Below are positions 23,701 to 36,800 of a stretch of 64,000 bases of DNA, piece by piece. Below the pieces are notes generated by a model. It was given only the letters and a program-made list of their open reading frames with translations. It was not told where the DNA came from and ran no database searches. The translations under genes were made by a program, and so were the position numbers. Every line of letters starts with the position of its first letter. Within the stretch, counting starts at the first letter, position 1. This stretch comes from Antedon mediterranea (Eukaryota > Echinodermata > Crinoidea > Comatulida > Antedonidae). The DNA lies in contig NC_092670.1 of assembly GCF_964355755.1 (NCBI RefSeq), forward strand, positions 21,761,201 to 21,825,200. The letters are read 5' to 3'.

Positions 23701-26700
23701 ATAAGTTTATTTTCAAACATTTTAACACTAGCAAATAGTATTTCCTGTAAACAGAGTGTGGCATTATCTTTGTAACACACTCTGTTTAAAATCAAAGGAA
23801 CTTCTAATATAAGAAGATTTGGTTTCTAATAGAAATTGTTATTTTTAGTTAATAAGTTATTAGTTAGTTCTTTGTGCATTTTCATAATAGAGTTTAAATT
23901 CTTTTTGAGAAAGATTACCTTTTGCTTAAAGCAAATCTATTTTCAAAATACCGCTGGTGGAACAAGGGAATAAACTTTTGAATTAAAGTGTTAATTTGAA
24001 AACAATTTCGGCGAAATTGTTGAAGCAGAAAATTGCTTGTCGATTAGGTACAGATGTCACTAAAGGTTGTTTCCAATGACCAGAAAAAAAAGTCAAAAGG
24101 GATTATTTAAGAGGGCAATGACAAATTTACAAGTACATTTATCTCTTTTGCATCTGTTCTTTATTATCTTCGTTGTCAGAAATACTGAAAAATACAAGTT
24201 TTTTTTTTATTGCAATTACTGTACTTTATTGGCTGTGTAGCCCTACTGAGCCCTCCTGCATGAATATTTAGTATACTGTAGTAAGACCAAATTTGATTAG
24301 CCTAAAGGAATCGCACAAACAAATTATTATTTGTTGTATAGTTTTATTTACAAATTTGTTAAAGCACTTTACACCAAAAAACATAAGCTGTAGACCAAAA
24401 AAAAAAAACTCCTGAATTTATTTTATAAGTAAAGTTATAATTCTTGAAAATGAAAGAATTAAGTCTATTACATGCTTCACATAACTAATTACTCAGTTTA
24501 TTTTGTTGACTTTTAACAGTAATTTACTTAAATTTCTCTTTACCTATGGATATTATTAAAACTCAAAAGAAGGATTAAAAAGGCTAATTGTTCTACTATA
24601 ATCTACTTATAAGTAAAGTCATTCCGGATACTTCCCTCACATTCTTTACTCTCGTTTTTTTCATTAAGTTGCAAGATTTTTCGCTCAAACAATTTGTAAT
24701 TGCTTGTTTGAGTTCAGTGCAATGTGGTAGAAAAGTTTATTGGCCTAAAAATTCAGTGCAGGTGTGTTTGAGTGATAGGTTAATCTACCAATTTTCCTTT
24801 GCACTTTTGGAATAATTAGAAATAAAATGATGTCACTGAGATCATGTTTCTTATTTTCTATTTCAATAGTTTCTTTATCAATTTTGTTAGAACTACTGCT
24901 GGTTTGGTTATTTTTAGAATCAGTTACAATTGATTTAATAAAACTGTATTTCACATTTGTTCGATTTTTAATATTACTTTAAAAGAAATGTTTCACAAGC
25001 AAAACATAAAAAAACTAAATTTAAAATTATTAAAAATAATATCTCCAATTTCTTTAATACAATGATTATTAACAGCAAATTCTTTGCTCAAAATCAATCC
25101 CTTCTATTACTTAGCCTTGAGGAAATGAACAAGAAGCCAGACTTATTGGCTAGAAGAGTGTGTTCTGTAAGCCTGATTGTAGGCCTGACAAACCCAATTA
25201 CAATCAGCCTAGGAAGTTCATAAAACAAGGGAAGGAGTAGTCTGAAAATGGCATAAGAATTTCCTTTCATACAGTATAACATATGAATGAAATTTCTCAT
25301 AAGTAATTTAAAGAAAATGGTATTTTTGGTACTGTTTACTTTCCTTGTTATAGACTAGACAAAAATGTTATCAATTTCCTTGTAAACATGAACATGTTCC
25401 CATTGAATGTTCACATTAATATTTAATAACAAAATGATACCGAGCCATAACCAAGTCATTTACAACTTTCACTGGGGAAAAAACAACTACTGTACATGTA
25501 TGTCAGAAACTTTATTCTAAAGAATAAATTAACAAAACAAATGCTGTTTTAATAAACAAAATTTAATTGCATCTTTTCATTTAACAATAAATTTCACTAT
25601 AATATAATAGTTATGATTATAATTATTAATTAATTATTTTAATTTAACTTCATGTGACAATAAAAATATTTTTGTTCTATTTCTGTAATACCTGGTGGGA
25701 ATATACATTTATTTTGAGAGAAAACTAATTGTTTTGATAAGATTTTTCTCAAGATTGTTGATATCTCTGTTGATCAACTTTCAATAGAACTCCTGCTAAT
25801 GGGAACCTTGTTTCTAACCTTTGACATTTACTGTACCAAAATCTAAATGTCAACGTTTTTTTTAAATTTGTCAATTGTTTGATGACACTTGCATCATATA
25901 ATGATCAGTTTCTGTTGTCCATCATTTATTCATACCTTTCTGTAAATTCTTTCACTTCGTCAACTAAGAAGACTTTGTAACAGCCGCAAAGTGTTGTCTA
26001 ATGACATTGTTTCCTGGAAAGGATTCTTCCGTCACTTTGCCATTCTTTCGCTTTATCAAAAAAGTGACATTTCATAAAGTGAATTTTTGATTTTCTGTCA
26101 ACTAATTTATATCAGTCTTCTTCCAGTAATTGTCACCTTTTAAAAATGACATTTTTCATAAAGAGTGGTTCTGTAGAATACTGTTGAATTTTTCACTTAT
26201 TCATATGTTAGATTTTCATAAAAATTGATACTTTTATTGTGTTTTTTTATTCCATTAATTAGTGCCACTTTGTTAAAAATGCTGAAATTGTGTAACTGTG
26301 ATTATTTTGTATTGCATTCATACCACATTGTTGGCAGTTTATCAAAGGATGACATATTTTGAGTCACAATATTGGCTGGTCTTCCTATGTCATTTGCATT
26401 CAATTTCCATTCTATTTCGGTCATTTTGTCAGAAATATGGCATGTATGTTTTTGAGTCAGCACGTTGGCTGTGCCACCTGTAGTGTCATTGATTGTTCTC
26501 TTTGTGGATTGTTTTTACTGTATAAACAATCTTATTGATTCTAGTTTTTAAGTTTGCATAGACAATTATTTATCTATATATTTTTATACGTTTTTTCATT
26601 CAGTTTTTATTCTACAAATTTCCGTTTTACTTTTGGTTTTAAAGATTTTTTTCTTAGGATTTACTGAGGCTAAAATTGAACAAAAAATATTTGTTGGAAT

Positions 26701-29106
26701 AAATGTAAATCTTATGAAGATGTTATTTACTGTACAACAAAAGAAAAAGATCCCCCCCCCCCCCCCCCCCCAAAAAAAAACAAAACCACAAAAAAAAACC
26801 AAATAATATCATATCTGAGTATGGAGGAATTATAAAAAAAATCCTTGATGAAAAATGTAAGTGTTTATATTATTGTAATCTTACTAGGACTTCAGTTGGT
26901 TGGCCGGTGGATTTTTACCTATTGTTCTTTTATTACACTATCTAAGTACTTCCTAACGATAGTATCATCATACGCGACATAATCACTATAATATTCTGCC
27001 TTAGGCCTCAATCCATTTACCAATTTCCTCTCTACGGATATACCTCTTCCTTAACGTCTTTTATACAGGATCTCAATTGTTATTCTTTGCAATAAAACTA
27101 GACATTGAGCCGTGGACAAACACTTACTTAACACTGTCTCGTTTAGTCACAATACCTCATAAAATATAAATGTTAAACAATGAAGCAATTATGACGAACA
27201 TGTGTTATTACAATGCAATTAAACACGGTATCTTTATACTACTTGTTACTGTAATGTCAATGATTGACTTATCAAGTTCGATACTTTAGTTATTATTATT
27301 ATACTGTAGTACATGATTGATATATAATTTTAAAAGATATTGATATGCAATTTGTTTTACTGACTTATCACCAACATAAAGTCAATTCTTTGCAAACCAC
27401 TTGACTGTCCTAAAAGCTTGAATTTCAGAACACATTAGTCATGTGTTGAATAAGAAAAAATTTATTTGGAAAAGGCAAAACCATTTGTAAAATCACTGAT
27501 TTTGAGATAGTTCATATTAATCATATATATTTACATTTTTTTCTTCGATAGATTGCCGGCCTTGCAACGATACAGAGTTGATTCGGGCATTCTGCTCCAG
27601 CGATTTTGGTAAGATTTTAGTTTCCCATACATATTCATCATATCAATCATAAATCTTAACAAATTCCGTCTGGAAAATTCCAGAGTTTATTTTGCTTCAG
27701 ATTCATGATATTAAAAAAATAAAAAATGTTGGATATAACAATTTTTAAAAGGCCCTTAAAAAAATAAAAGTGTAGTACAGTACAGCACCACACAAAAGAT
27801 TAAATTAACAAAGGACATGCATTTTTCGATTTTGTACACATGAATTTTACTAAAACCGACGCTTGGTGTCACTTTGTAGTCATCCACTCAATATTACTGT
27901 TAACAATGCCCTTGGCTTTCTAGTTTTGTTGGGGTTGAGTTATGGGGGTGTTTACACTAGATATTGGTACGCTCAATTCCCATGCAATCTAATTCAATGT
28001 TGCATAAATTAGGTCACAACAGCATTGTTTAACTTTTTTGCTAGAGAAAAAAGGTATTTAAATAAATGCTATGGTAGCTTTAGAGCATGTCATATACAAA
28101 GAAATCCTTGGTTGGTTATTGAATGAGTTTGTTTAGTACGGTAGTGAGCTCACAGTAAAAAATAATTCACAAATATCACATCTTTTGTTAAGAGTTGTCT
28201 GAGAAAGCTACTATTCTAAAAAAAAATATACTGTACAAAAACAAGTTATGAATGAATTTAAAATTATGAAAAGCTTTAAAGAAGAAGGCGAATTTATTTT
28301 GAGTTTAATAATCTTTGCAACTTATGACTCGAGATTTTCTTACTGTACTTTTGGTATAGCATTACTTCAAAATTAATTCTCTTTATTTTAATTGAAATCC
28401 AATGAAACTTTCCCCAAGTTAAATTTTAATACACTGTACGTTAAAAATCTTTACATAATTTGTTAAAATGGTCCAGGACAGTTGATAAGAGTCAGAAAAT
28501 GTGATTATTAATGCCCCAATGGGGATGGTGATGACAAACAAAGTTGTCTACCAGGGTTTCAGATTATGTTCAGCTGTCGAAAAATAGAAAGAATGCAGAA
28601 TTCTGTCACCAAATTCAAGTTGAATCATAGTTGCTAGTCAATTAAAACATAAAGTCATTGCATTAGTAGGTTTTGCATAGAATTGATTTGACATTCCCAT
28701 ATTTAACCATAGCATTACCAAATATGGGTTGGTTATTGCTATATATGGTAATTTATAACAGATATTTATTCATTTTTTTACAGTTATCAAAAGCCAAATG
28801 CGAGAGGTCGCACACGATAAATTTTCAAAGGAGTCTTTCATTGACTTAGGAGTAAGTCATGTCTTTCGGCAGCGTGATGAAGTGTTCAGACCGGCGAAAC
28901 ACAGCCGCTACAGCGGTGTTGTCGTCACTCCACTCAAATGCGGAGTAAGACAAGGAGAGGGACATTTCTTAATGACCGGTTCTATTGTACTTGGAAGAGC
29001 ACGTCTGGGATGCGCACCAAGATTCTCGCAGTTCAGACGTATCGCAAAAGAAATGACAGAAAGAGGACTAAATGACTGCGACTTATCGGCTATTATCATG
29101 GGTTAA
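14586..29106 (+). CDS. Meteorin / meteorin-like secreted protein
   Basis: Four exons (14586-14770, 16126-16535, 27552-27608, 28784-29106) join in matching phases into 975 bases, 324 residues. A hydrophobic run at residues 34-48 is the signal peptide core, preceded by an unusually long 33-residue N-region. The mature part shows Y-S-S-D-x-C-x-W-K-G (Cys57), Y-P-S-G-A (89-93), G-A-N-I-Y (119-123), C-R-P-C-N-D-T-E (200-207), C-S-S-D-F (213-217), C-G-V-R-x-G (270) and L-G-C-A-P-R-F (292-298). All ten cysteines of the family are present (57, 80, 110, 154, 200, 203, 213, 270, 294, 316). It resembles METRNL slightly more than METRN. Vertebrate meteorins are secreted neurotrophic/adipokine-like factors; the role here is inferred. 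Length fits the family (about 290-310). First AATAAA after the stop is at 29362. Confidence 0.93.
16126..16535 (+). CDS. Meteorin exon 2
   Basis: Acceptor TTTTTTTACTTGCAG, donor GTATGT. Encodes residues 62-198 and the first base of 199, the N-terminal CUB-like half with Cys80, Cys110 and Cys154. Confidence 0.92.
17584..17667. repeat. GGAGCGCC palindromic cluster in meteorin intron 2
   Basis: AAGGAGCGCC and its complement GGCGCTCC alternate several times within about 80 bp, so the strand can fold on itself. It marks the left edge of a GC-richer block (to about 18.6 kb), possibly a transposon end. Partner end not identified. Confidence 0.55.
17931..18125. repeat. Diverged direct repeat, spacing about 130 bp
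   Basis: GTCACATG(G/A)CATGAAAC ... CTCTCTG ... TCACATGTTTT occurs at about 17932 and again at about 18062, separated by similar sequence. Confidence 0.6.
18703..18729. repeat. Perfect palindrome, 10-bp arms
   Basis: CACAGGCCCA and TGGGCCTGTG separated by ACCATGG, itself nearly self-complementary. Confidence 0.95.
18752..18783. repeat. Perfect palindrome, 14-bp arms
   Basis: ATGGCTCTCCTCAA and its reverse complement around a 4-base loop CATA. Together with 18703-18729 it explains why both strands show short similar open frames here. Confidence 0.95.
18855..19151 (-). mobile_element. tRNA-derived SINE
   Basis: On the minus strand the sequence starts with a Leu/Ser-tRNA-like head: GGCCGAGCGGTTAAGGC at 19143-19127 (A box) and GGTTCGAGGCC at 19078-19068 (B box). 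The non-tRNA body continues leftward to about 18855. It lacks an intact acceptor stem pairing that I can see, so it is a SINE and not a working tRNA gene. Confidence 0.7.
20200..20850. repeat. Degenerate tandem array, period about 180 bp
   Basis: The phrase GCTTTATTTGAAAATTGCGCC and variants starts at 20286, 20465, 20646 and 20809. Between them the units share AATTGTTACTTTTAAAATC, TTTTATCTA and GTGTTTAC. The two central units are the most alike. Confidence 0.75.
23094..23209. repeat. 116-bp imperfect hairpin in meteorin intron 2
   Basis: AAAGTTGAAACTACACTTGTA at the left pairs with TACAAGTGTAGTTTCAGCTTT at the right; pairing continues inward through CCATGGAGCTATAAATT / AATTTATAGGTCCATG. No coding frame. 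A foldback MITE or a long hairpin precursor. Confidence 0.75.
23749..23787. repeat. Perfect hairpin, 12-bp arms
   Basis: AAACAGAGTGTG and CACACTCTGTTT around a 15-base loop. Confidence 0.9.
26752..26772. repeat. C21 homopolymer followed by A-rich tract
   Basis: Twenty-one consecutive C, then an A-rich run. Confidence 0.95.
27552..27608 (+). CDS. Meteorin exon 3 (57 bases)
   Basis: Acceptor TTTTTTCTTCGATAG, donor GTAAGA, phase 1 at both ends. Reads D-C-R-P-C-N-D-T-E-L-I-R-A-F-C-S-S-D-F, the linker that opens the second half of the protein. Found from the flanking exon phases and the family motif. Confidence 0.92.
28784..29106 (+). CDS. Meteorin exon 4 (terminal, NTR-like half)
   Basis: Acceptor TTTTTTTACAG before 28784; TAA stop at 29104-29106. 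Encodes residues 218-324 with Cys270, Cys294 and Cys316. The exon is GC-richer than the introns around it. Confidence 0.93.
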
Positions 29107-30310
29107 AGATTCACTCACATGGTCATTATTATTAAGATACTGCTATCTTCAGCTATGTATTGGACCACTATGCTATTTACTGCCTAATGTCATCGTTATG
29201 ACAAAAATATTTCAGTACTCAAAACTGTTGATCAAATATTTTTTTATTCAAAATTGTGCATTCCAAAATGAAATGTGTTTATACTAAGTGTCTATGCACA
29301 TTGAATGTTTGTTTTTAAAATGTTCTCTGGTAGTCAAAATATAAAACAAAATGTATAAAAGAATAAATTATCTTACCAAAAAAAGTTTGGAAAGATTTTT
29401 ACAAAGCCATATATTATAATAACTTTTTTATTTACTTTTAAAGAACAATTTATTTATTATTTTTTTATGAGATATTAAAGTAAAAACGTAAATTCATAAA
29501 ATATTGTATTAGACAATGTTATTATAATTTACATGCGATCAAAATCATCATATAAAGTCTTCCATTTTTAATTTTGTTATTATTTTATGTGTAAAATTAT
29601 TCTATTACAAAATGTAAATGAGTTGTTTTAGCAACTTAACTATTGTAATGTAAGTCAAGTTTTAGATTTAACCCAGCCAAGACTACTATTTTATTTGTAA
29701 AAATACAGTAAGTTGGCCTGAAATTTGTTTCTAGCGACTACAGTTTCAGTCTTTTTGATGTGTATTACTATATTCAGGTAGTACTGTAGTTACAAACTCT
29801 GGTATATATGATCCATCCTTCAAGCCTTCTGTTTACAGTAATGAGAACAAACGAAATGTTTACTGTTCCAGGGACTTCAGAGAACACTTGTGTTACATAC
29901 AGCCCACCCTTGCTGACACTTCCCATGGGTCACTTGTGCTCGTAAAATTAATTAAATAAAAATGTCCGCATCACAATGATGTTATTGTCATTTATTTCGT
30001 TCTATTCAATTGTGAATTATCATGTGATCATGTTAAAAAACAATTAGAATTGGAAGTATTTAATTAATTGAAGATTAATTACCATCCACCTTCTCATTAA
30101 TAGGTGTCTGTGAATTAATTATTTTATGTTTTATTTGGTAATGATGGATGCTAGCTGTGAACTCAAGGATTTCTTGATAAAAGTCTTTAAAACCACAGCT
30201 TGATGGACTTAATTATTTCTAAGATTCACATCATACCATCTGTAAACTAATTCCTCCATTCTATAACTTTTGAAAGGACTTATTTCTACTAAAATCTGGA
30301 TGATTTTTAT
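29107..30310. other. 3' flank of the meteorin gene
   Basis: Includes the probable 3' untranslated region (AATAAA at 29362-29367). AT-rich, no other gene seen. Confidence 0.5.
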
Positions 30311-30846
30311 CCTCATTTTGAGAGAATTAAAATATTCACCCTCAGAATATCCATTTGTTTGGTCTATTTCGTGCCTAGCTTACCTAGGATAAACCGACAA
30401 TTTGTTTCTCCAAAGAGAGGATACAATTACGAAAAAGAAGAAATTCCCTTGAGCATCCCTATCGGATAATGGTAGCAACCTATTCAGGGTATGAGTACTT
30501 TTTAGTTTTCAGTAGGAGCAGGTTCCTGGGCAAAAAATGTGTTACTTGCGGTACTCTTCTTGGAAGAACTTGGAAAAACCTCATTTTGACAGAATTAAAA
30601 TATTCACCCTCAGAATATCCATTTGTTTGGTCTATTTCGTGCCTAGCTTACCTAGGATAAACCGACAATTTGTTTCTCCAAAGAGAGGATACAATTACGA
30701 AAAAGAAGAAATTCCCTTGAGCATCCCTATCGGATAATGGTAGCAACCTATTCAGGGTATGAGTACTTTTTAGTTTTCAGTAGGAGCAGGTTCCTGGGCA
30801 AAAAATGTGTTACTTGCGGTACTCTTCTTGGAAGAACTTGTAAAAA
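30311..30846. repeat. Two tandem 268-bp copies, almost identical
   Basis: 30311-30578 and 30579-30846. The copies agree over roughly 250 consecutive bases; I see differences only at the junction (AGAGAATT against ACAGAATT) and at the far edge. The unit holds a short frame with C-V-T-C-G-T-L-L that has no recognised family. Confidence 0.92.
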
Positions 30847-33800
30847 AAACACAACCCGGCTGTTTGAACATAAAGGGTTGATTGATTGAACATATTTACT
30901 GTTGTGTATTTTATCATACAACTTTTACTGTTTAAAACTTGTGTTATTATTTTAACTGCGTTTTAATTTAAAGTTGATACATAGAAATGCTTGCAATGTT
31001 TGTTTATGTAGTTTATATATTTGTTATAAAGGTCTTTCTCCGATTAAACACAATAGGATCTTTAGCAGTTTTGGTGTCTTAAAAAATCACCAAGAACCAA
31101 ATGATCTGAACCATACAGTAAATGTGGCGGTTTTTAATTGAAGAAAGACCAGGCAATTTTAAGTTGTTGTATTCATTCTTTATGTTACTGTAGTTTACTC
31201 AGCACATGTATTCATTTACAATACAAGGATATAATATTTGTTGTTTTCATTTAATAAATGTTAAAGTATATATAACATTTATTTTTAATTTGGTTTTAAA
31301 AGTTGTAACTGGAGAGTACTTTTATATTTTATGCTATGAAAAATAAGGTTTTTGTTTATATGCTACTCTCTTATTTTAAACTAATTTTGTTTGGTGTTTT
31401 TACATATGAACAATAAAAACAACTCAATCTTTTTTTAAATTTTAATTTTAAAACGTTGTATTCATTTAAAAATTGTGTTTTATTATATTAGCTACGACTA
31501 TAACTATTTTTGTTTAGCTGTTAAACAATTATAATTTCCAAATTTTATTTTTCAAATATATACAGTATACAGTACAATCTATAAATATATGATTTTTCTA
31601 TGTAGTCATAAAAAAGCACAATCATTGTATTTTACTTCAAAAAACATTTTAATTATTATAAAATTGTGTATAAATGATAAAGGTGAAAAAGTTTTAATTA
31701 AGAGATTTAAAAACAGTTGCCCACCCTGAGATTTTAATATTCATATATGATTTTTATATATGAAATTGACATACATACACATGATGTTATGTTGTATGTT
31801 ATAAGTCCATAGATATATTATAGTTCACTATAATATCTGTATGGTTAATCATACTGTACACTTCTTGAATTGAGGTTTGTGGCATATACATGCGTTATCA
31901 TGGTAGTAACCTTAACAGTAGAGTATTCAATCTGCTTGTAGGGGAAGTGTAAACAGGTTGCCTTAGTACTATCAACTTCCCTTAAGGCTATCTGATAGCA
32001 GAAAATGACCTGTTTGCCCATTGCCTCTTCCGCTCTGTTACACCATACATGTGTTACTAAACAAAGAAAAGAAATGCTTCATATTTGTCTATACGTAGTT
32101 CTTGTCCATTTTTATACGCTATTTTATATAGGATAGTTTTTACAACAGCTGGTGCAAAGAGACTAATATTGTAAGATTATCATGCTATGACTTTAATTAA
32201 TATGTAATTAAAAATGTAGTAATAATAATTATTAATTTTATGCTTCACTGACTCCACTAAAACCCCATCCCCTACCATGACATTGGAGGTGCGGGCACGA
32301 GGATTGAAAATATGGTAATTATTATAAATAAATACAGTATGTATACATATTCGTTTATTTCATTGGGCTATTCCCAAGAAGGTACTGTATTTAGATATTT
32401 TGTAAATTTATTAAAATATATTTTTAATACAGAACTTCACTACTTAATCTAAATCTAAGATAGTACTTTGTTGTTAAAAAGAGTACGGTAGCAGTGAGAT
32501 ATATATTTCTTAAAAATTTACTTAATTTCAAAGACTGTATTTTGTTATTAATTAATCTCCAAGTGTTAATTGTTCTACTTGAGAATCTCAGTACAGCATC
32601 TTTCCCACAACGATTTAAGTATTATTTTCGTGAGAATTAAAAATCTTATTGTTTTGTTGAACTGATTAATTTCAGTAATTATCAAATCTCATCTAGTTCT
32701 CACCAGAAAATCAATAATTGACGTCAAAAGTCATTGTGTGTTTTATTATTTGTTATAGGCCTAAGTCTCTTTATTCAAAATACTCCCCTACAATATTTAC
32801 TTAATTTACTGCAGTATTGTCATAATTTACTGCAGTTTGTATCGTAATATCAACGAAATTTTTAATAATCCGGCCATAGTAAGCATTAAATTCAATTAAT
32901 AATTAATAGGTACTTACTGTACACTCAGGATACTAATAATACAATTGTCTTATACCGACCATTAAATAATCAAGTAGGCCTATATTTGTACTTATAAATC
33001 ATACTGTAATTTTGATTATTTTGCTGTTTTATGGGTTACTTTTGTATTAAGATGTGTTTATTCCATTTTAAGACCAAATTCCGTGATGGGAAATTAAAAT
33101 GATTTTTTTTTTATTTTTATGACTTGAACAAAATGGGATATATTTACTAAGATTACGTTATGGTGTTGTAAAAATTGTATATTATTAATTTTATTTTCAA
33201 GAGTATTATCTGTAAATGAGCAATAAAAAAACAATAACAAATGAATTTATGTATTGTTTTTCTTGTTTGTCAATGAGCAATTGTTGTCCCATGCACAATG
33301 ATGCTGGACTGGCACAGTTTTGAGACATGGATATGCCCTACAATACAGGTTTCTGAGAAGATGACCATCATGATTAATGTCAGATTTTTCCACACATTTA
33401 GAGATACAAATAAAAAATAAATTGTTATAGCTAACATTATGTATTCTAACTATTTCATTCTTTAAAATAGAACAAAGTTTTGGCCATTATTAAAAATCAA
33501 AAATTAATGTGTCCATTAATTCATTAACCAATCAGAACACTTTAATTGTAATGTTACCAGAGTTTGGAAGAATCATGAGCTGGGTGGATGGTGCATGGCG
33601 GTAATGGATGACATCTTACAAAAAACGTAAGCATCTCATTAAATCTATTAAATAATAATGATATTAATAATGCCTTAGTATTTAAGACTATTTCTATGAA
33701 ATGGAAGCACTATTGTAACTTCATTTGTTGACGTAAAAAGAAATCAAATTTCCTAGGCTAAGCATCTTCTTAAAAAATGACAGGAATCAGTCTGGTAGGA

Positions 33801-36800
33801 GCAGGAGGGTCCCTTCGTTTTCTTTCACCGTGATACTACAGCTACTACCACGTGGGCTAGGCCTACATGGTACTGGTGATTGGTCATCACATGGCCAAAA
33901 TTTCACAGAAATAACTTGTACATTGTCATCATAATTATGCAAAATTAGTTAACTTAAATGCACTGGAGCTACAAAAGTAGCCTAACTACCAATTATAGGT
34001 AACATACTTAAAGACTTCGATAGTATTAGTAGATGATGGATAACTCACACCATCATGACAAGTAAGTATGATATCTAATGGGTATCTTATTTTGTAGAAA
34101 CTGGTAAAAATTGATTGTTTATTTATTTCGCAATTTAATATTAACAACTTCCGAGAGATGTGCTGTAAATGATTAAATTACAAAAAAGGGAATTTAAGTG
34201 GAATTAAGCACTTTCTTGATGATGCGTTAAAAACTGAATTCTTATTTACTTTATCAGACTACGTGTCGTCAGTCAAGGCAAAGGGCTATTTTTGACAAAG
34301 ACAACAAGTAACGTCTACTGATATATGACCTGTTGATTTCTGCATGACTTCATCATTTTACCCCAGATTTAACTCTGTATAGTACAAAATGATTTTATCA
34401 GACCGTACCTTTTATTGACCAAACCATCTTGTAGGCCTAAATAATAACTATCATTCATAGGAGATAAAGAGGGTCGAAACTAAGTATGCAAGGAGTGCTT
34501 AGGGAGGCATGATGTGTCGACCTCACATACATTGTTTATATTGTAACCTTTGACATTCAAGATGGAAGTGGTGGGTTAAGTGAATAAAAGTTTACATTAC
34601 AACAATTCTCTAGAATTAATAGAATTCTCTATATTCAACTCATAAACATTTATTATTTTAATATTAGGCCTATATACTTATGCCATAAATACTGTACTGT
34701 ATACCAAATTGCTCGGCCATCACATGACCAATGGATTATTCTTCATAAAAAGAATAAAATATATTGAGTATAACATTTTCCATTTCTGTGTAATTTATTT
34801 GTGCAAATTACTTTATGTTTTTGATTATTTCTGCTTCATTTATTCCTTTCCATTTTGAGGGTGTACTTTGTTCAAGCATGGAGGAACTAAGTAAGTGAAC
34901 TCTTTGCCTCTGGCTTTATCTTTTAGTGTGTTTTCCACAAGACTGAACATCTATTATGGAGTGTCGGTTTGTGTTAGGTTTACGAATTTTATACTTAAAG
35001 ACCCTTAGGTTTTGTCTGAATATAGGCTATTTAATTGTGTAGGTTTTATACAATTACACAAAAAGTCGGTTAAATTTTTTTATTAAATGAATTTTTATTG
35101 CTTTTTCGATTTAAACCCCAACAGATTAGGATTTTTTAATTGTGTTGGTTATACAATAACATAAAGAGGTTAACAATGCAGTTTTTCACTTTAAAAAAAC
35201 CTAAACTATTTAAAATATATGCTATTGGTTTATACGAATAAACTAAGTTTGTGTGATGTTTTGAATTCATAATTTTAATAAAGGTTAAAAGTTAAGGTCA
35301 GGTTTAGCTATCACTGATTTAAAGTTCATTTCCTACCCCTTCCCTTAGACAACCACAAAGATCTGATTTCAGTTAGTTTTGCTGTCTTCACTTCAACAAT
35401 TTAATTCTCAATAGTAATAATTGAGGTGAATTTTAAATCAATGTACTTTTATAAAATTATAAAATTCTTTATACCTACCTTTCACTTTGCAGTTAAGTGT
35501 ATAATAACATTTTTTTATATTTTGTGTGGCATTTAAGCTGCTTTCAAACCATATTCTATCACGTTTATACTCATCACTTTATCAAAATTTGTAAAAACTT
35601 TAATGAAGAAATATCAATTAGAGGTTGGAATGTTTAAAGCTTAATAATCCAACCCCCGGAAGACTTGATTCAATCCTGATGCATGCCTAAATCCTTTAAC
35701 AAGTCAGGGTCTTTTTCCCTTGTAATCCACCCCCAAAGAGCCTCATGTTTCCCTAATCCTTTACAAAACTCTACCACCTTGAAAGAGAAGGAAGATGCAA
35801 AGAATGTTAGTTGGTATAATCCAACACTTTGTATCTGTCGCAAGCTTTAAGAAGGACAAATAGTTTAACACTTAGTTTTATGCTCGTGTGGAGCTTTGGG
35901 CGGACTTTTGTACCGGTTTCAATAGTTTATTATTAACATTTGTCATACTATTATCATTTTTTAGTTCTCGTACTGATTTTGAAGGACTTTTATCATTGTT
36001 TGATTTTGGTAGAGTTGGTAATAATCCACAGCTTTGTACCTCTCACACACGAGAGAGATCAAAATGTTGACTACTTAACAGTAGTCTTTTATAAGATTGT
36101 GTTTCTACTGATTTTGAAGGACTAAGAATATTGGTCAATCTGGACAGCAAACAGAAAACAAAAAGTGTCTTTATACTTTTCAGGGACTTGCTTAATCACA
36201 CACCTAGCTTTAATTGTTTACTTTCAAGTAACTGATGTAAGCAACCTGGTATTTGGTCCCTGGATTCAAAACAATTGCTGATGGTGTATTTAGAGATGGG
36301 AGAATCTGGGCTTGAAGTTCTAGATTAATCTTTTTGAAAAGTTTTAGGTATAATAAAACTAGTGAAATGTAAGTGTTGTTGTTGTCATCCACTATAATAA
36401 GTAAGATATAATCATGTCAGGAAGAAGCCCACAGTTCAATTGAAGGCAAGCTGTATGAACCAAAAAAAAAATTATTTGGGCTTTATAGTATGAAATTTGT
36501 GTGCTGGTTTGGTAGAATTGGCCACAAAACACCAGGAGCTGCACCAATTTATTAGCAATTTTTGGTCAGTCATCTGAAGTTTGAAAGGGCACTTTAGGGG
36601 AAAGAGTGTTCATTCGAAACCCTTAAAGCTACGTGCTTGTGAAGAAAATGTATGTATTTACTACTGTATAATCAACTCAGCTACTTTCAAAGGCCAGAAG
36701 GTGTTTTCACAAGCACATTATTGTAGATATTTAATAGTCTGTAGAGTTTGTAAAGTTTTTTCCAAAGTCCTTGGCTATAGGAAGACAACACAGGCTGTGT

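Noticed and set aside
30469-30737. Two overlapping frames in the 268-bp duplication
   Set aside because: They arise from the duplicated unit and end in the second copy; no homology or splice sites.
33541-33630. Possible exon between TTACCAG and GTAAGC
   Set aside because: Splice-like borders exist, but the frame has an internal stop and there are no partner exons; could only be noncoding.
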